Below, piece by piece: positions 9,240 to 17,104 of a DNA stretch of 64,000 nucleotides (its first letter is position 1; every line of letters begins with the position of its first letter). Below the pieces are notes generated by a model. That model was given only the letters and a program-made list of their open reading frames with translations, had not been told where the DNA came from and made no database searches. The position numbers and the translations under genes are program-made. Where the stretch lies: NCBI GenBank assembly GCA_016183615.1, contig JACPEG010000004.1, positions 103,847 to 167,846 on the forward strand. Reading direction: 5' to 3'. The DNA comes from Betaproteobacteria bacterium. GTDB taxonomy: Bacteria > Pseudomonadota > Gammaproteobacteria > Burkholderiales > UBA6910.

Positions 9240-10507
9240 ACTCGACCGAATTCCTGCACGGCAGCGGCCTGGAGCATCTGCCGGCCTTTCTCACCAGCCT
9301 CGCCATCGGGCTGCTGATCGGCCTAGAGCGCGAGCGCCGGCCCGAGGCCAAGGCGGGCCTGCGCACCTTCGCCCTGGTGGCCGTGTTCGGCACCGTGGCG
9401 GGGATGCTCTCGGACCGGACCGAATCGCCCTGGATGCTGCTGGGCGGATTGCTGGTGGTGGGCTTCATGACCGTCGCCGCCTATTTCCGCGAGCGCGAAG
9501 CCGCGACCGATCCCGGCACCACGACCGTGGTTGCGATCGTGGTCTGCTATGGGCTCGGTGCCCTGATCTGGTACGGCTACGGCACCCTGGCGGTGATGCT
9601 CGCCATCACCACTACCATCCTGCTCTACTTCAGGGCGGAGCTGCGCGGCATCACCCAGGCGCTCACGCGCCAGGACCTGGTGTCCATGCTGCAATTCGCG
9701 GTGCTCTCCTTCATCGTGCTGCCGATTCTCCCCAACCGGAACTACGGGCCCTACGAGGCGCTTAATCCCCACCAGGTCTGGCTCATGGTGGTGCTGATCT
9801 CGGGAGTGAGCCTCGCGGGCTACGTGGCGCTGCGGGTGTTCGGCCAGAAAAAGAGCGCGCCGCTCCTGGGCGCCCTCGGGGGCCTGGTTTCCAGCACCGC
9901 CACCACACTGGTCTATGCCCGGCATGCCGGGAATAATGACCGGGTGCTGCCGCTCGCCGTCGTAGTGATCCTGCTCGCCAATCTGGTGGTCATGGTTCGC
10001 CTCGGCGTGATCAGCGCAATCGCGGCGCCGGCGATTCTCACGACATTGCTTCCGGTCCTCGGAACCGGGCTCCTGTTCGGGCTCGCCTGGACCGCGTTCG
10101 CGTGGCGGCGCCTGAACGAGCACCGCGAGGCGCTGGTGCCGCCCATCACCAACCCGACGGAGCTGAAGACTTCCCTCGGCTTCGGCGCCCTCTACGCGGT
10201 GGTGTTGTTTTTTGCTGCCTGGCTGTCGGACATCGCCGGCAGCAGTGGCCTCTACGCCGTGGCGGTGCTCTCCGGACTCACCGACGTGGACGCCATCACC
10301 CTTTCCAGTCTGCGTCTCTTCGACCTGGGAAAGCTCACCGCGTTCCAGGCTGTAACCTCGATTGCCGTTGCCGTGGTATCCAATATCGGCTTCAAGCTGG
10401 GTCTGGTGCTGTTCATCGGCGGTGCGCCGCTTGCACGCCGCTGTGCCACGGGAATGGGTGCGGTGGCGCTGGGAACGGTTGTGGCGCTCGGGGCGGTGGG
10501 AGCCTGA
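9236..10507 (+). CDS. MgtC/SapB family protein with DUF4010 domain
   Basis: A 423-aa polytopic membrane protein. The N-terminal about 140 residues are MgtC/SapB-like (SLAIGLLIGLERERRPEAKA, AGLRTFALVAVFGTVAG), and the rest is the DUF4010 domain with about eight further helices (GALGGLVSSTATTLVYAR; LSGLTDVDAITLSS). Related proteins are suspected to act in cation homeostasis or as transporters, but no substrate is established. It starts at a GTG that overlaps the recJ stop, so it is coupled to recJ. A REP array follows directly. Confidence 0.85.
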   Translation: MNSTEFLHGSGLEHLPAFLTSLAIGLLIGLERERRPEAKAGLRTFALVAVFGTVAGMLSDRTESPWMLLGGLLVVGFMTVAAYFREREAATDPGTTTVVAIVVCYGLGALIWYGYGTLAVMLAITTTILLYFRAELRGITQALTRQDLVSMLQFAVLSFIVLPILPNRNYGPYEALNPHQVWLMVVLISGVSLAGYVALRVFGQKKSAPLLGALGGLVSSTATTLVYARHAGNNDRVLPLAVVVILLANLVVMVRLGVISAIAAPAILTTLLPVLGTGLLFGLAWTAFAWRRLNEHREALVPPITNPTELKTSLGFGALYAVVLFFAAWLSDIAGSSGLYAVAVLSGLTDVDAITLSSLRLFDLGKLTAFQAVTSIAVAVVSNIGFKLGLVLFIGGAPLARRCATGMGAVALGTVVALGAVGA

Positions 10508-10531
10508 TGCCCATGGCAAAAAAAAATTTGC

Positions 10532-10700
10532 GCAGGAGCGAATCCATTCGCGACCTTTATCGGGGATGAATCCCCTCCTACAAACCTCGGGTAGGAGCGA
10601 ATTCATTCGCGACCTTTATCGGGGATGAATCCCCTCCTACAAACCCCGGGGTAGGAGCGAATTCATTCGCGACCCCGGTCGGGGATGAATCCCCTTCTAG
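10532..10700. repeat. tandem array of three REP-like palindromes
   Basis: Three near-identical units start at 10532, 10591 and 10651 (period 59-60 bp). Each holds GTAGGAG (GCAGGAG in the first), an inner palindrome GCGAATTCATTCGC, a second palindrome GGGGATGAATCCCC, and a closing CTCCTAC (CTTCTAG in the third). A partial fourth copy (AGGAGCGAGTTCATGCGC) follows near 10705. The layout resembles REP/BIME elements moved by TnpA-REP transposases. The array fills the gap between the MgtC gene and the MaoC hydratase gene. Confidence 0.9.
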
Positions 10701-10759
10701 CCCCAAGGAGCGAGTTCATGCGCACGTGTCGGCACCTATTTTCACTCAAGGAGCAATAA

Positions 10760-11197
10760 ATGGTCTTCCCAGGCAAAGGCTTCAACGAAACCAGGGTCGG
10801 CGACAGCTTCGAGTCCGCCATGACCGTCACCGAAACCCACTTCGTGCTGGCCGCCGGCCTCACCGGCGACTTCAACCCGCTGCACGTCAACCAGCAGTTT
10901 GCGGAGCAATCCCGCTTCGGCAGCCGCATCCTGCACGGGGTGTTCACCGGCGCCATGATGGGCGGCCCGGTCGGCATGTACTACGCCGGCACCGCCATCG
11001 CCTACCTGGAGCAGAACTGCAAATTCAAGGCCCCGGTGCGGGCCGGCGACACCCTCACCTTCCGCTGGACCGTCACCGAAAAGTTCCCCAAGGCCGATGC
11101 CGGCGGCGGCATCGACGTGCTTCAGGGAACTGCCCGCAATCAGGACGGTATTGTGGTGGCCGAGGCGACGGGAAAGATGCTGGCAAAAAATGTCTAA
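10760..11197 (+). CDS. MaoC-family (R)-specific enoyl-CoA hydratase (PhaJ-like)
   Basis: Hot-dog-fold hydratase that converts trans-2-enoyl-CoA to (R)-3-hydroxyacyl-CoA. The 145-aa protein carries the catalytic motif FVLAAGLTGDFNPLHVN (Asp and His) and RILHGVFTGAM, with good conservation of the MaoC core. Start supported by AAGGAG 6 bases upstream. With phaC and phaB 50 kb downstream, it could feed (R)-hydroxyacyl-CoA from fatty-acid oxidation into polyhydroxyalkanoate; that role is an inference, since many MaoC proteins serve other pathways. Confidence 0.82.
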   Translation: MVFPGKGFNETRVGDSFESAMTVTETHFVLAAGLTGDFNPLHVNQQFAEQSRFGSRILHGVFTGAMMGGPVGMYYAGTAIAYLEQNCKFKAPVRAGDTLTFRWTVTEKFPKADAGGGIDVLQGTARNQDGIVVAEATGKMLAKNV

Positions 11198-11290
11198 GTC
11201 TTGAGTGCCGTCGGAGTGTAAAATGGCGGATTCGCCGTGGTCAGAATGATGACTCCGCCCCCTCTGCCTTCCAGGACTTTCAGCATACCC

Positions 11291-12535
11291 ATGAAGCGCG
11301 TGGACGATTTTCGTCTGCTGTTCGGCAAAAAGGAACTGGTGCCGATCATGATCGGCGGGATGGGGGTGGACATTTCGACCGCCGAGCTGGCGCTGGTGGC
11401 CGCGCGGCTGGGCGGCATCGGGCACATCTCCGACGCCATGGTGCACACCGTTTCCGACCGGCGCTTCCAGACCCGTTTCGTCAGCGAAAAGCTCAAGCTC
11501 TACAAGTACAACGTCGCCAGCTCCGACAAGTCCAAGATCCTGTTCGATCTCGGGCGGCTGGCGGAGGCGACCCACAACCACGTGGGCGCCGCCATGCAGG
11601 CCAAGCGGGGTGAGGGCCTCATTTTCATCAACTGCATGGAAAAGCTCACCATGAACGCGCCGAAGGAGACGCTGCGGGTGCGCCTGACTGCGGCGCTCGA
11701 CGCCGGCATCGACGGCATCACCCTCTCCGCCGGCTTGCACCTGGGTTCGCTGGCCCTGATCGAGGACCATCCGCGCTTCCGCGATGCCAGGCTCGGCATC
11801 ATCGTCTCCTCACTGCGGGCGCTGCAGCTGTTCCTGCGCAAGAATGCCCGGCTTAACCGCCTGCCGGATTACGTGGTGGTGGAGGGGCCGCTCGCCGGCG
11901 GGCACCTGGGCTTCGGCATGGACTGGGCGAAATACGACCTGCGCACCATCGTGGCGGAGATCCAGCAGTACCTGGCGACCGAGAACCTGAACATACCCGT
12001 CATCCCGGCCGGAGGGATTTTCACCGGCAGCGACGCCGTGTCGTTCCTTGAGGCGGGAGCAGCAGCGGTGCAGGTCGCCACGCGTTTTACGGTCGCGCGG
12101 GAATGCGGGCTGCCGGACGAGGTGAAGCAGGAATATTTCAAGGCAAGCGAGGAGGAGATCGAGGTTAACACCATCTCCCCCACCGGATACCCGATGCGCA
12201 TGCTGAAGAGCAGCCCCGGCATCGGCGCCGGCATCCGCCCCAACTGCGAGGCCTACGGCTACCTCCTCGACGGCTCCGGCAACTGCGCCTACATCACCGC
12301 CTACAACCGCGAAGTGGCGGCCCACCCCGATGCGAAGAAGGTTTCAGTGAAGGACAAGACCTGCCTCTGCACCCACATGCGCAACTTCGACATCTGGACC
12401 TGCGGGCACTACGCCTACCGGCTGAAGGACACGTCCACCCGGCTGCCCGACGGCAGCTACCGGCTCCTCACCGCGGAACACGTGTTCCACGACTACCAAT
12501 TCAGCATCGAGCAGAAGATCGCGCTGCCGGCGTAG
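11291..12535 (+). CDS. nitronate monooxygenase (2-nitropropane dioxygenase family)
   Basis: FMN enzyme of the NPD/nitronate monooxygenase family, which oxidises alkyl nitronates to carbonyl compounds and nitrite. The TIM barrel shows the substrate/FMN region IMIGGMGVDIST near the N-terminus, VVVEGPLAGGHLGFG (with the catalytic-type His) near residue 195 and PVIPAGGIFTGSD near residue 240. A Cys-rich C-terminal part (KTCLCTHMRNFDIWTCGHY) is seen in a long subfamily whose substrate is unknown. The open frame begins earlier at 11237, but the ATG at 11291 starts directly with the conserved region and is preferred; 414 aa. Confidence 0.85.
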   Translation: MKRVDDFRLLFGKKELVPIMIGGMGVDISTAELALVAARLGGIGHISDAMVHTVSDRRFQTRFVSEKLKLYKYNVASSDKSKILFDLGRLAEATHNHVGAAMQAKRGEGLIFINCMEKLTMNAPKETLRVRLTAALDAGIDGITLSAGLHLGSLALIEDHPRFRDARLGIIVSSLRALQLFLRKNARLNRLPDYVVVEGPLAGGHLGFGMDWAKYDLRTIVAEIQQYLATENLNIPVIPAGGIFTGSDAVSFLEAGAAAVQVATRFTVARECGLPDEVKQEYFKASEEEIEVNTISPTGYPMRMLKSSPGIGAGIRPNCEAYGYLLDGSGNCAYITAYNREVAAHPDAKKVSVKDKTCLCTHMRNFDIWTCGHYAYRLKDTSTRLPDGSYRLLTAEHVFHDYQFSIEQKIALPA

Positions 12536-12637
12536 GACCGCTCGTTGCTGCTCCGGCGGGTTGTGGTGCCACGCAGCGCCTTGGAGGCGACCTGCTGATG
12601 CTCTCCTCAGAAGACCTGCGCTCCTCCGTGAGGTTGG

Positions 12638-12781
12638 TCAAAACCATTTGAACAAGAGGTAGAGCAATATCAAGATCGCGATAATAATCTCGATCACCCA
12701 AGTCACCTTGATGGTTGGTCGAACAAAGGCAAATCTGTCTTCGCTGACATCGTGCTTGGTTTCCTGGGAACTCTTGTCCAC
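12638..12781 (-). CDS. hidden 47-aa single-pass membrane ORF, possible orphan immunity remnant
   Basis: A short minus-strand frame that starts at GTG, with GAGG 6 bases upstream, and encodes 47 residues: a polar N-terminus (VDKSSQETKHDVSEDRFAF) and one C-terminal membrane helix (VTWVIEIIIAILILLYLLF) ending KWF. It begins 28 bases after the end of the broken orphan Rhs tip, where an immunity gene is expected in Rhs loci. It may be a real small immunity protein, or the 3' end of a longer one that has decayed. There is no ATG start. Confidence 0.45.
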   Translation of the reverse strand: MDKSSQETKHDVSEDRFAFVRPTIKVTWVIEIIIAILILLYLLFKWF

Positions 12782-12808
12782 CTGGTACCTCAACGGCAAG
12801 TGAGCGTG

Positions 12809-13264
12809 TCAGAGCGGCAGCCGACAAAGCACCATGAGAATACCTGTGCTCTGCATGCGAGGTATGCTGCCGCAGCCCCAATTCCGCTTTCTGTAGCAGC
12901 CACTTCTACCAGGAGGAGATCCTGGCGGGCAAGGAACAGGTTTTAGTCCCATAGGATCAACCCTAACGATTGGATTCCCATTGACATAGAGATAGAGGTT
13001 GATGCCGCCCCCCAGCCCAATCGGATCCGGCTGGCAATAGCGCCCGGTGGCGGGATCGTAGCAGTCGCGATAGTAGTTGTAATGCAGCCCCGTCGCCCTG
13101 TCGAAGTACTGCCCCGGGAACCGGAGGTTGAACTCGAATTTGTTTCCATCCCCGTCCGGGTCCTCATCCGGCGGGTTTCCGCCGAAGGAATCGGTGTTGT
13201 CCCAGCGCTAGACGATTCTCTGCTGCGGATCGATAATCACGCGCGGGGTGTTCAGATGATGAGA
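12809..13264 (-). pseudogene. orphan Rhs C-terminal tip (nonsense mutation)
   Basis: A displaced copy of the Rhs core end. It begins abruptly at HLNTPRVI, right after the immunity gene stop, and reads through the Rhs hallmark [20 protein letters not shown] and [20 protein letters not shown], then a different 40-residue Cys/Pro-containing tail. An in-frame TAG at 13208-13210 replaces the Trp codon of the full-length copy (IVWRWDNTD). The segment 12945-13264 is a direct repeat of about 14051-14371. No start codon is present, so this is the classic silent orphan tip, here further decayed. Confidence 0.82.
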
Positions 13265-13271
13265 CGAATTC

Positions 13272-13634
13272 TTAATTTCCGTTGCGCCACTTCGCGTGAA
13301 TGGCAGTCCAAGCACTACTCACAGCAACGGGCAGGAAAAGCCACCAGAGAGACCCAAGCAGACCGTGCACAATGGCTGGCACAACGAACCCGTGAAACTC
13401 GCTAGCCGGGTAGCTTGCCCATGGTGAAGTCAGACCCGATAGAAGCTCATTAGAAAAGACGACGACAAGCGAAACTGGGAAGTCCACAAGCAGGAGCGGA
13501 ACCCAAATGAGCTGCCACTGGGCATCGACGTCCGTTGCCAACAGGTACCAAACAATCATCAGCACGGAAAGCAAATGCACGAATCCGAGTGCTATTCCGA
13601 GTTTCACGCTTAGTGGAGATGCGAGTCTAAACAT
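13272..13634 (-). CDS. candidate membrane immunity protein for the Rhs-PLA2 toxin (120 aa)
   Basis: A hydrophobic 120-aa protein with four predicted membrane helices (for example LGIALGFVHLLSVLMIVWYL, LIWVPLLLVDFPVSLVVVF, and GFVVPAIVHGLLGSLWWLFL). Its ATG overlaps the TGA of the toxin gene (ATGA at 13634), so synthesis is coupled to the toxin, and the toxin tail supplies a GAGGGA ribosome binding site. Position and coupling are those of a cognate immunity gene; a membrane location suits a toxin predicted to attack phospholipids. No family is recognised, so the role is inferred from context. Confidence 0.65.
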   Translation of the reverse strand: MFRLASPLSVKLGIALGFVHLLSVLMIVWYLLATDVDAQWQLIWVPLLLVDFPVSLVVVFSNELLSGLTSPWASYPASEFHGFVVPAIVHGLLGSLWWLFLPVAVSSAWTAIHAKWRNGN

Positions 13635-15695
13635 CAGTCCCTCGGTGCTGGATTGCTTCGTGAAAAATACCAGCTTGCGGTTCTAGCCCTCCAGTTATTC
13701 CAAGGAGCCTTAGCAGGCAGATTGGCCAAACACTGGCTAAGCCGTCGATCGCAGTCGCGAAAACACGCTGCTCGGTCTCGGGGAGGGCAAATATTGCCAC
13801 TATTGCCACGGCACCCGCCAAAGCAGATGTCATGCGCCATATAACACGCATCCTGTGAGTCGATAGGCTGTCGCACACTGACCTGTTGGGCTGGTGTCAA
13901 TCCATTCCAATTCGACCAAAAGCCTCCGGTCCACCCAGGTCCACCCCAGTTCCCATACCAGCGAAATCCAGACGGCAAGGCTCCAACGCCTGGTATCGGA
14001 AGGCTCGTCTGACCGACCGCAGCTTGGCAAACATAGTCATCAGGGTCACAAAGCCCTAAAGGGTCTACATATCCTAGGGGCTGACCACGAACGTAGAGGT
14101 AGAGATTCAAGCCGCCTTCGAGCCCAATCGGATCTGGCTGGCAATAGCGCCCGGTCGCCGGATCGTAGCAATCGCGATAGTAGTTGTAATGCAGCCCCGT
14201 CTCCCTGTCGAAGTACTGCCCCGGGAACCGGAGGTTGAACTCGAACCTCTGCCCATCCCCATCCGGGTCCTCATCGGGAACGTTGGTGCCAAAAGGATCG
14301 GTGTTGTCCCATCTCCAGACGATTCTCTGTTGCTGGTCGGTGATCACTCTCGGCGTGTTGAGATGATCGGCGAAGATATAGTACACCTGCGCCTGGGCCG
14401 CGGTGACCGTGATGGCGACCGAGCCGGAGATCATCTGTGCGCCCCGGTCGTCGGTGGCGACCGCGGCGAGGATGTAATTCCCCGCGGCGACGTTCGTCCA
14501 TGGGGCGCTGTAGGGGGCGGTGGTGGCAGTCCCGATGAGGGTCGCACCCTGGAAGAACTCTACCTTGGCGATACTGCCGTCACTGTCGGAGGCGGTGGCG
14601 GCAAGCGCAATCGTGGCCGAGGCCTTGAAGCTCGCCCCCTGCGCGGGGCTGGTCATCGAGACCGCGGGCGGGGTGTTGGGCTTCACCGTCACGTGGAGGG
14701 GCAGGGCCTGAGCGACCGCCCCCCGGTCGTCGGTCGCCCGGGCAAAGAGGGTGTAGCTCCCGGGAGTGGTCGCCGTCCAGGTGGCGCTAAAGGGCGGCTG
14801 AGTCATGCCGGCAAGGAGGTTCGCCCCTTCGAAGAACTCGACCCGCGCAATGGTGCCGTCGGTGTCGGAGGCCATGGCGGCCAGGTCGATGGTCGCCGGG
14901 GCGATGAAGGTGGCCCCCTCGGAAGGCCCCGTGAAGGCGATCGCCGGGGGCGCATTCACGATGACCGGCACCACGGCCGAAGTGGTGGCCGCTCCTCTGT
15001 CGTCGGTCGCCACGGCAGTCAGCGTGTGGGCGCCTATCGAGGCGCTCGTCCACTGGAAGCTGTAGGGCGCGGCCGTGACGCTGGCAATGCGGGTTGCGCC
15101 ATCGAAGAACTCCACCTTGGCCACGGAGCCGTCGGCATCCGCGGCATGGGCCGCGAGGGGAATCGTTGCGGGAGCGGTGAACACGGTATTTGCGCCTGGC
15201 GCAGTGAGCGTGACCGACGGCGGGGCGTTCACGATGATATTGACCGCGGTGGAGGTGGCCTGCGCCCCCAAGGTTGTCGGTGGCCCGCGCCGTGAGCGCA
15301 TAACGTCCCGCCGCGACGTGGGTCCACTGCAGCGTGTACGGAACCGCCGTGGCGGTGCCAAGGAGCGTCATGCCCTGGAAGAACTCCACCTTGACGAGGC
15401 TTCGCCCGGGGCTGCTCGCGCTGGCGGTGGCCCCGAGCACGACCGCGGCGGGCGCCGTGTAGAGCGCGCCCTCGGCGGGGGCCGTGAGGCTCACGGCGGG
15501 GGCGGTGTGCTCCGCCACCTCCTGCTGGGCGCGCTCGGCGGCCTGAGGCGGAAGCACCACCGCCGGCACTTGGGGCCCGGCCCCTTCCGGCGGCGCGGCT
15601 TGGGCGGCCAAGGCCGCCGTCAGAAGCATGATCCCCGCAACGCGATCCCCGATGCGCTTCGAGCGCCACCGGCTCATGCGGTGTCCCGTATCCAT
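13634..15695 (-). CDS. secreted Ig-repeat/Rhs polymorphic toxin with phospholipase A2-like tip (frameshifted)
   Basis: A modular surface or secreted protein. In order: a signal peptide (VAGIMLLTAALAAQA), a Pro-rich linker, four bacterial Ig-like (Big_7-type) repeats each carrying a VKVEFFQGATLIGTAT-like motif and a closing ATDDRGA, an Rhs core end (HLNTPRVI to GYVDPLGL, with [20 protein letters not shown]), and a variable tip. The tip contains GGPGWTGG, DACYMAHDICFGG and several Cys, matching the Ca-binding loop and His-Asp catalytic motif of phospholipase A2. YD-repeat shells of normal Rhs proteins are absent. The frame shifts within repeat 1 at a run of five C (15265-15269, G on the coding strand); four would restore it. 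Start at 15695 follows GGGAGAAG. It may be a pseudogene, a phase-variable gene or a sequencing error. Confidence 0.72.
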
Positions 15696-16197
15696 TGTTG
15701 TTCTTCTCCCTTCCCCGTCCCTGCTACCAAATCACTCTGGGTCGCCGCCGTCGAAAAAATGAGCGGTCCCCTATTTCTTCCAGGGGCCCTGGGCCCCGTC
15801 CCTGATCTTCTTTCCTCCTCCAGCGCCAGACGCAATGTGCCTTAACCCGGCGCATCAGCATCACGACCCGCTCAGGACGAAAAAATCGGTGCCTCGTCCA
15901 GGGAACAGCCCCTGAACGAACAGAACTTCCGTTATGGGAGGTGGGATCCCCTTCAGGTCCGGAAACTGCCGCCGCCGACCGGCACGGGCGCCAGGGCGGG
16001 TTACGGCATTTTGCCGATTTCTTTTTGGCCTACCGGAGTACAGGCTTTGACGCCTTGTTGTTTATCGGGGCCGGCGCGTATTCGTTTGTATTATTCCGAA
16101 CCGTTGCGCAGTGTAAGGGGCGCCCCAATGACTTGTCAATGGAATATTGGGCGAGCGGGAAGCGAGCAGATAGTCAGCCCGCGGCTGCTTGGCAACT
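15696..16197. other. about 500-bp gene-free stretch upstream of the Rhs gene
   Basis: No credible ORF on either strand. It is locally richer in A and T than its surroundings (16010-16150) and must hold the promoter of the minus-strand toxin gene near 15700-15850, but I cannot pick a convincing promoter. It contains no repeat that I recognise. The composition change fits an accessory-region boundary. Confidence 0.5.
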
Positions 16198-16216
16198 GGC
16201 TCGCGGCGCGCGAGCC
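16198..16216 (-). terminator. GC-rich hairpin after the SRPBCC gene
   Basis: Perfect 8-bp arms GGCTCGCG and CGCGAGCC with a 3-base loop, 7 bases beyond the stop codon of the minus-strand gene at 16223. There is no clear T-tract, so termination is likely but not certain. Confidence 0.5.
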
Positions 16217-16222
16217 GCGTCC

Positions 16223-16684
16223 TCATGCAGTACCGCTGAAGTACGGCCCCGGATCTTTCCCCTCGACGTAATCCCGCAGCCGGTACATCAGCTCGCCCCA
16301 GGTAAGGTCGCAGGTGCCGTACCACCCGTCCTTGGAGCGCCAGCCGGAATGGGTCAGCCGCAGCTCGGAGGCATCGCCCTGGGCGGAGATTTCCCAAATG
16401 ATCCGGGTGCCGGTCCACTCGTCCACGTCCCCCACGCATTCCCACACCACCCGCTGCATGGGCTTCAGCTCGGCGATTTTCATGCGGAACAGCGTCGAGC
16501 GGTTGCTGAAGCCGAACTCCGCGATGGAGCCGACCTTGGGCTCGGCGACGACGTCGCCGGTCCACCAGCCCTTGAGGCCGGGGGCGGCGATGAGCGCGTA
16601 GTACACCTTGGCGGGCGGGGCCTTGATTTCGATCCGGTGGCAGATTTCCGGCATATCGGTCTTTCGAGCGGTTGAAGTGTCCAT
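16223..16684 (-). CDS. SRPBCC / AHSA1-like domain protein
   Basis: A 153-aa protein of the START-like SRPBCC fold (activator of Hsp90 ATPase homologue type). Seen: the beta-strand and helix start EICHRIEIKAPPAKVYYALI, GLKGWWTGDVV, and the C-terminal helix TWGELMYRLRDYVEGK. Such proteins bind hydrophobic ligands or act as simple enzymes; no specific ligand can be named. A second ATG at 16654 is possible and would remove ten residues that precede the domain. Confidence 0.78.
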   Translation of the reverse strand: MDTSTARKTDMPEICHRIEIKAPPAKVYYALIAAPGLKGWWTGDVVAEPKVGSIAEFGFSNRSTLFRMKIAELKPMQRVVWECVGDVDEWTGTRIIWEISAQGDASELRLTHSGWRSKDGWYGTCDLTWGELMYRLRDYVEGKDPGPYFSGTA

Positions 16685-16726
16685 GACAAGCTGATGCCTA
16701 CCTGATGCGTTAGCGAAATTCTGCGG

Positions 16727-17098
16727 CTACTGCTTGCGCTTGAGCAATCCCTTGAGATCGGCAAAGGGTTTATAGGTCGCACGGGATTCCTGCTCGCGGC
16801 CATCGCCCCCGGCGAGGGCATCCAGGTAGCGCCGGTGCTCGTTCTCATGGCAGTACACGCACAGCAGCTCCCAGTTGCTGCCGTTGGGCGGATTGTTGTC
16901 GTGGTTGCCGTCCTTGTGGTGCACGGTGAGCAGATGGACAGTTTCGCGACTGAATTCCCGAGCGCAGCGTCCGCAGATCCAGGGGAAGATCCTGAGGGCC
17001 TGATCGCGGTAGGTCTTTTCGCGCTGCTCCCGGTTGCGCCGGGCCTCGGCGACCACCCGGTCGAGCCGGTCTTTATCCGGAGTTGGTTTCGACGCCAT
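16727..17098 (-). CDS. yajD: YajD-like HNH nuclease family protein
   Basis: A 123-aa protein with an HNH motif: two CxxC pairs (CGRC and CVYC), LTVHHKDGNHDNNPPNGSNW and LLCVYCHENEH. This matches the YajD family of small HNH proteins, probably Zn-stabilised nucleases with unknown target. The N-terminus is a charged helix (LDRVVAEARRNREQREKTYR). It is encoded 6 bases downstream of the acyl-CoA synthetase gene, so the two may share a transcript. Confidence 0.85.
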   Translation of the reverse strand: MASKPTPDKDRLDRVVAEARRNREQREKTYRDQALRIFPWICGRCAREFSRETVHLLTVHHKDGNHDNNPPNGSNWELLCVYCHENEHRRYLDALAGGDGREQESRATYKPFADLKGLLKRKQ

Positions 17099-17104
17099 GG
17101 ACGA

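Noticed and set aside
10532..10700. Regular 60-bp repeats resembling a small CRISPR array
   Set aside because: The units are nearly identical over their full length, with no variable spacers, are internally palindromic, and single copies occur elsewhere. No cas gene is present.
13627..13878. Hydrophobic minus-strand ORF inside the toxin tip, considered as an alternative immunity gene
   Set aside because: It overlaps the toxin domain in another frame, whereas the toxin frame shows the PLA2-like motif and the ORF at 13272-13634 is coupled by ATGA.
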